Translations under genes and position numbers: made by a program | From: Amoebophrya sp. A120 | Lineage: Eukaryota > Sar > Dinophyceae > Syndiniales > Amoebophryaceae | Length of the DNA: 64,000 nt | Direction: 5' to 3' | Assembly: GCA_905178155.1 (NCBI GenBank) | Contig: CAJINV010000009.1 | Span: forward strand, 1,485,907 to 1,549,906 | Notes under the pieces: model-generated | Database searches by the model: none | Told to the model about the DNA's origin: nothing | What the model saw: the letters and a program-made list of their open reading frames with translations, nothing else | In this document: positions 55,901 to 64,000 of the stretch, piece after piece | Layout of the letters: each line of letters starts with the position of its first letter | Numbering within the stretch: the first letter of the stretch is position 1

Positions 55901-58900
55901 GACTCCCTGCTCTCCTCCCGAGACTTGGTCGGAAAGCTGACCAACTACGAGCTGCCCAGTTTGGCGAAGAAGCTTTTCGATCAGGACGTCCCAGACCCGC
56001 CAGACTACCACGAGTGCGTGCTCGTTTCCACCACGGCGGCGGTGCAAAACTTCGACATGTTTCGGTACTGGCTGTGCTACACGTTTGACGAACTGCGACT
56101 GACGTTCAACATTCTGCACCGCCTGGAGATTCTGACGCTTTCCAAGCAGCTGACCATCATCGGCGGGAATCTCTGGGCACACTCGCTGCAGAACAAGCGC
56201 GCAGAGCGGAACGAATTTCTGCTCGTCCACGAGTTTTACAAGGAAAAGTATCTGTGCCCGGACAAGGCGGACATCTACGCCAAAAAGAACAAAGCCCCCG
56301 CGAACGAGCTGGATTTCATGATCAACGACGCCCTCGACGAAAGCCAGCAGGTTGCGCAGCAGCAAAACGCCCCAGGTGGGAAGGGCAAGGGGCCGCAGTA
56401 CTCCGGGGGGCTGGTGCTGGAGCCGAAAGTGGGGCTGTACGATGACTTTGTGCTGCTTTTGGATTTCAACTCGCTTTACCCGTCCCTGATCCAGGAGTAC
56501 AACATCTGTTTCTCCACCGTGCAGAGACCCCGAGGGGACATCATCGGCACCATGACGGAGCAAGAGCTGATGCAGGCCACGAAGCCGCCGCTGAGCAAAG
56601 ACGAGAAAAACGAAGGGATTCTGCCGCGAGTTTTGAGACGGTTGGTGTCCAGTCGGAAAGAGGTGAAGAAACAGATCAAAGAGACACCCGCGTCCGACAC
56701 AGCGAAGTTGCAGCAGCTGGAAACGAAACAAAAAGCCATCAAGCTGACCGCAAACTCCATGTACGGGTGTCTCGGGTTTTCAAACAGCAGATTCCACGCA
56801 AAACCGATTGCCGCCCTGATCACGCAACGGGGGCGGGGCGCGCTTTCGGAAACGCAACAACTGATTGAAGGGTATCTATTCTATGATAGATTGTCGTCTG
56901 TTTCCTATGCAGTTTTGTCTTATTCATTGATGTGTGCACGCTGGTGTTGAACAGAATATTTGAACGAAATGCATGTCAGTCAGGAACAGAACATGATGCA
57001 GCACACTGTTTAACTGAAACAATTTTCTTGACGTCGCCGTACCAAACACTACTGGTCAAAAACAGGCTTCAATACGACGTTGTGTACGGTGACACCGATT
57101 CTGTGTTTGTGCGGTCGTTCACGAAAGAGTACGGGGACGCCGTGAAAATCGCGCAGAAGATAAAGTCCGAGGTGAACAAAAAATACCGCAAATTGGAAAT
57201 CGACCTGGACGGCGTGTTCCAGCGAATTTTGCTGCTGAAGAAGAAGAAGTACGCGGGGCTGAAGGTGGTGAACTTCGAGAACAAGCAGTTCGAGCAGGAG
57301 TACAAGGGGCTGGACCTCGTTCGTCGCGACTGGTGCAAGCTGTCGAGCGACATGGGAAAGGAGATTCTGGAAAAAATTCTCGGCGGGGAGTACTCCGAGG
57401 ACGGCATCGTGGACTGGATACACGAATACCTGAAGGACATCAGGAAAAAAATCGACAACAACGAGATTCCAATGTATGTCCATTTTTTTTGGGCTACCAC
57501 TTATGTGTAGTTGTGACTCCTAGTCTTTGTATCCGCTTTGCTGTGAAGAAGCGAACGGGAGCAACCAGTTGCGTGTGAATGAAAAGCATGAAAAATATAT
57601 GTCTATGTAGTACTTATCATCACATCAGCGCGCAATACGTGATCACGAAGGGTATTTCGAAGATGCCGCACGAGTACCCGGACCCCCGCAACCAGCCGCA
57701 TGTCATGGTCGCAAAACGCATGATTGAGCGCGGACAGACGGTCAATGTGGGTCTCGAAGTTCAGTACATCCTGTGCCGGCCAAAGATGGTGGAGCAACCG
57801 AACGCTGACCCGATGTCGGACGAGAAAGTGTACACACCCGTCCCGAACTCGGCCATAAAGCCGGAGAACATGAACAACGTGGGTCTGTGTGCGTTCCACA
57901 TCTCGGAGCTGGAAGACGCGAACAACAACATAGAACTGGACAAGGAGTGGTACCTGAAAACGCAAATCCACCCGCCACTCATGCGGCTCCTCCAGCCCAT
58001 CCCGGGGACGGACAGCGGAAAAATCGCCGAAGCGCTCGGCATGGATGCGAGCCGGTTCCAAATCGCGAACCTGGGTGGCGGCGCTATCGACGACGAAATC
58101 GACTTTTCAAATTCGCTCGTCGAGGAAATATTGAATCCTATGACCAGATACAAGGGCGGGAAGTTGAACTTCGAGATCAGCTGTATTTCCTCCTTTTTTT
58201 TTATGCGACAAGGATGGACCTCTCCAACGACGGAAATACATGCAATTCTGTAGTACTAGATTTCCTCCGATATGCATAGAAGCTATTTTGACACAACTTG
58301 CAGGTCCAAACTGCAAGAAGGCTTCCTCGCTGCAGAAACTCCTGGGATTGAACGAAGATTTGAAGGTCATCGACGAAGATCTCGTGCTGCGTTGTGACTA
58401 CTGCGGCGCTTCCGATCCTTCCAGACTCTTCTACCAGATTGCCGATTCCCTGCGGCAGTTCCACAACCGCTATATGGACGGCTTCACGAAATGCACCGAG
58501 CCAACATGTATTTCTCTTTCATTTGGAAAGAGCATTCACGTTTTTTCGTGTTTCTTGGTTCTCTTGGTTCTTGAGTAAGTACTTCGCTATGTGAAAGCGT
58601 TTACGTGCTGCTGCCACCAAACCTCAACAGGTCGTCGCGTCTCGAAAACCTTATCGCTCGCCAGTATTGGTAGGAGGTGCGAGAACCCGCATTGTCGGAA
58701 CGTGGTAAAAGAGGAAGTTACGCAGCAGATGTTTCAGGACGAACTGAATTTGATGTTTGTGTGCGTTACGCAGGCCATAGCCGGCGTGCAGGGCGGCCGA
58801 AAGAAGGACCCGCGGCTGTTCCGGGCTTTGTCGAGCGTGCATGGCTACTTGAACGCTGCCGTCGGCAACAGTGCCTACAATCGCGTGAACCTTACCAGTC

Positions 58901-58977
58901 TCTTCGGCAAAGTCGGCTTCACCGTCCAAACCCCCTTGACAAGCGGCGTGGACGCAGCGGGGAGTGGGGGCGTGTAG
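52914..58977 (+). CDS. POLA1: DNA polymerase alpha catalytic subunit, 9 exons, 1315 aa
   Basis: Exons 52914-53463, 53644-54056, 54388-54444, 55308-55652, 55802-56871, 57066-57473, 57629-58182, 58304-58507 and 58631-58977 give exactly 1,316 codons. This is the primer-extending polymerase of the primase complex. The exonuclease-like domain holds IFGTQTSFLEMLFKKR and QIDPDVIVQHNAYGFGLDVL. Polymerase motif A is LLLDFNSLYPSLIQEYN (Asp 676), motif B is KLTANSMYGCLGF (from 769) and motif C is YGDTDS (819-824). LLLKKKKYAGL and GLDLVRRDWC follow. The C-terminus has both zinc modules: CPNC...CDYC and CTEPTC...CENPHC. The N-terminal extension is short (about 90 residues before FPQVDSENAFWF) compared with animal p180. 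Introns 2 and 3 are introner elements (B and A). Intron 3 has no GT-AG solution that preserves frame. Confidence 0.95.
54061..54386. mobile_element. Introner element IE6 (family B), intron 2 of POLA1
   Basis: 326-bp element from TATCAAAAGGAAAAATCCCC to GATTTTTCCTTACGATA with the family-B GGGGAGGGGGG arm. Flanks are CGTAA (54056-54060) and GGTAA (54387-54391), one mismatch. The GT-AG intron 54057-54387 restores the empty-site length exactly. The interior next to the left arm (TTTCTGATGCTGGATTTCC) matches the reverse complement of the right interior of IE5, so the two copies lie in opposite orientations. Confidence 0.88.
54445..55302. mobile_element. Long introner element IE7 (family A ends), intron 3 of POLA1
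   Basis: 858-bp element from TATCAAATGTAAAAATG to CATTTTTGCATTTGCTA, with the family-A arm CTGAGTCTGG / CCAGACCCAGAC. It is flanked by perfect CCCTC copies (54440-54444, 55303-55307). Removing the element plus one CCCTC rejoins POLA1 in frame (YLSL|GCPQG), but no rotation of that excision ends in AG. The interior of about 600 bp is unrelated to IE1-IE4, is more GC-rich and contains a 35-bp tandem duplication. Confidence 0.85.
55044..55113. repeat. 35-bp tandem duplication inside IE7
   Basis: Two head-to-tail 35-bp units (55044-55078 and 55079-55113), each containing GCAGAGGCTAAATCTGTTCT, differing at one base. Confidence 0.92.
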
Positions 58978-59521
58978 TAGCAGAGTGGGGTCTTCTTCTT
59001 TCCCATTCGAGGTGATGATGAGAGAAATGGCGACGATGCGAAGTTGCCTTGGATTAGCAAATAAGGATGTAGGTGTAGCAGCTAAGCCTAAGGCCGAGAA
59101 GAGCTTTTGCCTTTTGACTTGATTGAACATTGAAACTCGTTTTGTGACGAGAAGAACCTCTAAGTTGGAGTTCTCAGTTATTTGACTTTTACGCATTGCG
59201 ATCTATGCTGTCTTTTGCCGCAAAAGTGCCGCTGAGAACAAGCAATCTCACGTCTTGAAGTCGATGAGTCGGCACTTGCTTGGAAGGCTGTTCTCATGTA
59301 TGAATGTAACGATCACCTCGAGTCGCATAAGGGGGATTGGAATGTTAAGTAGAATAGAAGATTGATCTGTTGCTGGCGTTCGAGTTGGAACAGTGTTCAC
59401 GAAGTGGACAAGCGCAGCACTCTAATATTCAAGGAAAGCTGCAACTGTACGAGCCAAAAGCATGTAAATTCACGAGTAGTTGCCACTCAACTTATACGCA
59501 CACCGCAGCTACGCAACGGCG
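58978..59521. other. Intergenic, no gene seen
   Basis: Spacer of about 0.54 kb between POLA1 and the BAR-like gene. No supported frame or repeat. Confidence 0.5.
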
Positions 59522-62137
59522 ATGTCGAGTTTCCTGGGGCTCGGCAACGACACCGGCCTGCTGAAGGCCCGGAAGACGAGCGATCCGCGGTCCGCTGCAG
59601 AGATGAAAATCAAGCGACACCGGGACATTTTTCAAGTGGTCAATGAATCGGTAAAAAACCTGCACACGGCTTTTCAGACCATCCAGAAACACCAGAAGCA
59701 GCTCCTCCAGTGTCTCGAGGAGCTTCTCTTCGACGGGTGCGCCCAGAATTGTGCGGACTTGGTCTCAGATTTCGGCTCCTTCTACAGTTTTTGCGCCAAC
59801 GACGACGAAACGCGGAAGGCGCTGAACCAGCTGGAGTTTGTGGAGAAAAAATCAACCAAAGTGTTGAACGAGCTCGAGGACAGCCTCTACCTGTTCGAGC
59901 AGCGCGACATCGCTTGGGGGCAACAGCAGCACTACGAAAAGAAGGTGTACGAGCTTCGTGCCGGGCAGACCGCGACGAGCGCGACGACGTCGAAAGTTTT
60001 GCGCAACGAGCAAAAGCTGAACGCCGCCAGAATCGATGCCACGGAGCTGCAGGAACAGTGCCGCTTGCAGGTGGAGGCGTGGAACGTGGAAATTGCGACC
60101 GCAGGGGAACTGGACGACTGGCTCTTTCGTGGCGTGAAAACAGGTATCGTAGGCTTGTGCAGTCGTTGGGGACAAGCCGCAACCGGGGTGCAGAACAACT
60201 CGAAAGCTGCATCGCCGACCATAAAGCCTGTGGCGCAAGTCGCGGCAAAAGCACAAGGGACCAGCGTCGCAACTGGCATCCCTGTAGTTGTTGCGAACAA
60301 AAAAGCGGCTGCCCCTGTCGGCACAACTGTCGCCGCCTCTTCCAGCTCCTTCTCGCCGACGAAAGCAGCGCAACAGACCACGCCCGCGAAAGCGACTACA
60401 GCTGGCACTGCAGCGTCGAAGGCCACGCCTTCGTTCTCTCCGTCTGTCCGCGAAAAAACTGGAAAAAAATCGGACATCAAAGAGAGAAACAGTACGAGTG
60501 TTGCAACTGTACCTGGGGTTTACCCAAACAACTTCCCATCCGCAGCTTCTCCGTCATCTGTTGCGGCAAACGCAGCGTCCTCTGCCTACCCAACGCACAT
60601 CGGCGGCAAAGTCGAAGTGCTCCACCGGCCGTCTTCGAAGAGCCTGCTGCAAACACCAGGAAGGAAGAGCGACAGTGGCGAAAGCCCGTCGTCCGCCTCG
60701 ACGTCGCCGAAGGCAGGGTTGGCTGGTAGTTCTACCCAAGTTGGTGCGGTAGAAAGAGGTTTTTCTCGAGAAGTTGTGGACCAAGGCGGAATGGGAGCGC
60801 CTCCCAGGGACGCCACTGCGGTGGCGCCGCAGCCCAACCTAGTTGCACCGGAAAGGACTGCCACAAGGCAAGACAATCTCACGGAGGTAGTATCGCAAAC
60901 ACCACAGGAGCCAGCAGAGGAAAACCCGCCTGACATTGAGCACTACCTTAGCACGCGGGCGCAGTTGAATCAGTTGGACGCACTAGCGCCAAAGCTCTTT
61001 AAGGACGATGAAGATGCGGAGCAAGAGATATCGATCTCGCTGGCGGCGCCCATGGTATTTCTAAATTGCAATTTGTGCTGGTCCCTCCTTGTCATGCTCG
61101 TGCTCACGGCTAAGTGTGAAGACCGTGACACGATTTTTACGAGCTCCACTCGTTAAGAGAACTTGAACCACTATGCCATCAAATTCCAGGTCAGCCGCAT
61201 TTCCCGCGTGTCTCTCGCTGGTCAGGATCTGCAAATCGTGCGGAGCACCAACCAGCAGGTAACCATTCGTGGGTCCATTCCTCTGACACTCGACAAGCAT
61301 CCAGACGTGATTCCGCTCAAGGAACTGTGCAAAAAGCGCCTTCCGCTCCGCATCGAGTCGTTCGGGATAGAACACTTCTGCTTCCGCAGCGACGTCGAAC
61401 TGGATGTCTACACGCACTTGCAATTTTCGCAGAATTGCGGCCTGAACTTGATCTTTCCTGATGCTGAAACAGAAGAAGGGCGTTCACCTCGTCCGACGGC
61501 AGAACTAAACGATCCTAATCCGATATTACCCGAGCAGGACGCGGTAGGAACGACAGAGGCTAACAGCTGCACAAATATGGGCCCAAGCAAGTACGAGATC
61601 GTGGAGCGCAAGCAGGGGAGCATGGACGCGGTTTGTTTCGCCGAGAACGCAGTGGACTACTACGAAATCGAAATTCTCGAGGTCATCCCGAGGGGCCAGA
61701 CCCGCACCGCCGCGTTCGGTTTTTTCTGGGAGCTGCCGACACAGAAACTCGCGCGGATCGGGAAGAACAGCCAGGAGCTGCGAAACTCCGTCGTGATCGG
61801 CGGGGAGCTGCCGCAGATCCACCTGGACGGGGTTTCCATAAAAAGGAACCTCGAGTGGCGGCCAAGAAAAGTACTGCAAGAAAAGGATCGGGTCGGCGTA
61901 CGCTGGTTGTGGGCGGAAGCGACCATCCAGGTCTTTCACAACTCGGAGCTCGTCGTGGAGAGAGTCCTCGACGGGGCCATCCGCGGGAAGAAGGAGCTCT
62001 TTCCTTTGGTGGACTGTGCCGGCAACGTGCGCAAGCTCCGGTTCGTGCAAGCGGCGAAGCCGCCGCGGAGGAAAAAGCGGGGCGCGGGTTGTGGAGAAGA
62101 CGATGACGAGAATAGTGTGTCGTCCGAAGACTCTTAA
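59522..62137 (+). CDS. Protein with N-terminal BAR-like helical region and C-terminal SPRY-like domain, 2 exons, 826 aa
   Basis: Exon 59522-61054 (ending CCCATG before GTATTT) and exon 61190-62137 (after TTCCAG) join in phase 0 to 827 codons. Residues about 1-215 are long amphipathic helices with the pattern of a BAR/arfaptin-like dimeric membrane-bending domain (HRDIFQVVNESVKNLHTAFQ; KALNQLEFVEKKSTKVLNEL). Residues 220-500 are Ala/Ser/Thr/Pro low complexity. Exon 2 adds a beta-rich part ending in a SPRY/concanavalin-like fold (DYYEIEILEVIPRGQTRTAA; HLDGVSIKRN; VGVRWLWAEATIQVFHNSEL) and a Lys/Arg-rich plus acidic tail. The start ATG at 59522 follows an in-frame non-ATG extension. Both domain calls are by pattern only; a BAR plus SPRY combination would suit a membrane-curvature adaptor. 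Confidence 0.65.
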
Positions 62138-62740
62138 TGTTGAAACATCGAATGTGTATGCCTGCAGATCTCCGACTCTTGTCGTTTCTGCGAGAGCAAG
62201 TACGTACCTCGATAAACAAGGGTATAACTACTGATAGTGATAGTGTTCGAACTCGAAGCTGTAGCTGCATAGCACGACAAGAAATTGAAGTGAGGTTTGC
62301 ACAACACGGTGACACGATCTCAAGGTGCGCTATGGATTCTATCACAATGGTGTCGGTCGACCTGGATCAGCTTTAATGCACGTAGGTCGTGTACTACCAC
62401 TAGCGGTGCAATGAATCGGTCGTGAGTAAAAACCGTGAAGATAATTCCTCATTCGGAACTACACCGTCAATTCGGTCTTATCGGTCACTCAGAGTCTCAT
62501 GTTGTGTTGCCGGATGCAGCGCGCTGTCATTTGAGGTCAGGTGAAACGAAGCTAAAAACATCTTTACCCTGCTACTCTACTTGACCCCTAAGCCCACAAT
62601 TTTTGGAAATTTCTAACTGTTCGCTATCTCTTTTTACATTCAATTCATCTTGCGGCATGTTTTCTCTGGCATTTGCTTTCACTGACTCCAATTTTAGGCC
62701 GCCCTTAAGGCTACGCCCTTCTTGAATCATACAAAAGTCA
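62138..62740. other. Intergenic, no gene seen
   Basis: 0.6 kb of ordinary spacer after the last gene; nothing recognised. Confidence 0.5.
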
Positions 62741-64000
62741 TTGCCACAAATCATGCCTCGTCAGACGTCCCAAACGGCCTCCACTCCGTCGCGCAGCAGC
62801 AAGATTGTTGCCGCCGCGGGCGTGTTTTTACAAACAATTCCGGGCGTTAACAGTCGCGCGCCCAATTTTGCGAAACTTTTGCGACGTTTTTGCGAGATTT
62901 GCCGTTTTGGCCCAGATCAGTCACGAGGACTATTTTGCTGCAGCTGCGGGCGCTTTGGTAAAGCCCGGCCACCCGCGATCCTCCCCTGTTTTCGCGCCCT
63001 TGGAGCGGGGCAACGAGAAGGCCGACCCCGAGCGCGGCCCCGATCTCGAGCGGGCCGCATTAGCAAGCAGACTGGGGCTGCCCACACATCTCTCCCGGGC
63101 TGCCCCTTCCCCCTTTCCAAAGAAATAGGTAGCAAAGGACGCGGGCCAGGCTTTGCCTCAGCCCCGGGGGCAGGGCGTTGTGGCCGCCGGCGATCCGCCT
63201 TGCACCTGGCCGTATTCATTCTCCCTACCAGCCGAAGCCACTAGGGCCCAGCATTGGCAGGCTGGCAGACTGGCGCCCTGTGTGGTCGCCCCGGGTACCG
63301 GCCAGGGGGCCGGCCAGGCAGGACGGCGGCGGCCGTTGCCTTTGCAAGAGTGCGCCTTCTGCGCGCCACATTGGCTGCGCACAGGCCCGCTTCCTTGGGT
63401 GGCCCAGCGCGGCTGCAGCTGGTGCGCCTGGCCTTGAGGGGGTGTCTGTGGGATAGATTTTCCTTTGGCCGGCGGCCTTGTCGTGCGCAGCATGAATGCC
63501 TTGCCGGCGGGGGGAACTTTGAAAACTTGGGGGCGAGGAGGAAAAACGGACACAAGGGATGTCGGAATCTTCCGGCAGAAATTGCGCACAAAAAAATCGA
63601 CTTCGGGGAAAGCGAGCCAGTAAGCCTATTCGCAAAAATCTCGCAAAAATTTGGGACCCCTTTCGCAAAAATCTCGCAAAATTACTAAGCCTGTTCGACC
63701 ATGAAAAATGGGAAATCGGACAAATCGATTTGCGCCATATGCAATTTATAAGCCTGTTCGCAAAAATCTCGCAAAAATTTCGCAAAAATCCGGCATCCTT
63801 TTTTGCAAATTTCGCAGAAATCTCGCAAAAATCTCGCAGAATTCCCGGGAAAGCGAAAAAGCGCAAGGGGCCTGCCGCTTTTTGTGTGTTGCCCCGCTCC
63901 CAGCCTCGATCAGGGGTCGGCGGCCATGGCCCGGGGCGCCGACCTTTGGCCCCGCGCGCGCGCGGCCCAGGCAGGGGGTGGGCCATGTGGGCGACGCCGC
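62741..64000. repeat. Second GC-rich island bounded by inverted GCAAAAATCTCG-type repeats
   Basis: From about 62860 the text TTTTTGCGAGATTTGCC and relatives appear. After a GC-rich core (about 62910-63600) the reverse complement recurs many times (AAATCTCGCAAAAATTT and variants, 63625-63845). GC-rich sequence resumes to the window end. Long frames are open on both strands (253 codons - at 63225, 167 codons + at 62741) but are low-complexity and overlap each other. I call no gene. It looks like a repetitive or fold-back sequence cut by the window edge. Confidence 0.55.

Noticed and set aside
55487-56731. 414-codon minus-strand frame
   Set aside because: It is exactly antisense to conserved POLA1 exons, including motif A; a composition shadow.
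59710-60729. 339-codon + frame in the BAR-like gene
   Set aside because: Alternative frame of the same exon; Arg/Ser-rich, no domain, while the main frame has consistent helices and a splice-linked second exon.
1-64000. Dinoflagellate spliced-leader gene copies
   Set aside because: I looked for the leader core ending in TTTTGGCTCAAG and found only partial chance matches (for example near 10378 and 51670).
1-64000. CRISPR arrays, bacterial operons or prophage
   Set aside because: No regularly spaced repeats or prokaryotic gene organisation; the window is clearly eukaryotic.

Overview
This is nuclear DNA from a eukaryote, most likely a marine alveolate close to the parasitic dinoflagellate Amoebophrya (Syndiniales). 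The evidence is many short spliceosomal introns, purely eukaryotic genes (DNA polymerase alpha, BBS8, Arf-GAP, BAR-like and SPRY-like proteins) and, above all, introns that are themselves transposon-like introner elements. These have terminal inverted repeats and 5-bp target-site duplications, a feature I recall being described for Amoebophrya. The taxonomic call is inference; nothing here is a marker gene.

Every gene I can support (16, plus one weak candidate) lies on the + strand, separated by 0.3-3 kb of AT-richer DNA. Left part (1-30 kb): a dynein heavy-chain fragment, a predicted secreted/membrane protein, a membrane-anchored J-domain protein with three introners, a poly(A)/terminal-uridylyl-transferase-like enzyme with a long Q/N-rich tail and two introners, a RING protein, an MSS51-C-like protein, a mitochondrial-looking FAD oxidoreductase and an NPPF/CCCH-zinc-finger protein. 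Middle (30-47 kb): a 2,276-residue coiled-coil protein, a 72-residue secreted Cys-rich protein, an acyl-CoA dehydrogenase ending in the peroxisomal signal SKL, the ciliary BBSome subunit BBS8, and an Arf-GAP. Right part (47-64 kb): a GC-rich island without a credible gene, an SGNH-hydrolase-like gene split by a 1.4-kb insertion between 46-bp direct repeats, the DNA polymerase alpha catalytic subunit (nine exons, two introner introns), a BAR-like/SPRY-like protein, and a second GC-rich repetitive island reaching the window end.

The genes do not form one pathway; they are housekeeping, ciliary, trafficking and lineage-specific genes. The most interesting signal is the introner set: seven elements of two families (A, five copies; B, two copies), each inside a coding sequence and flanked by matching 5-bp duplications. 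Splice sites are made jointly by the element ends and the duplicated target. The two family-B copies sit in opposite orientations and still fit as introns. Exon models were built by hand from frame continuity, homology and splice dinucleotides; each multi-exon model closes to a whole number of codons. The PAP-like, acyl-CoA dehydrogenase, BBS8 and polymerase models are the firmest.
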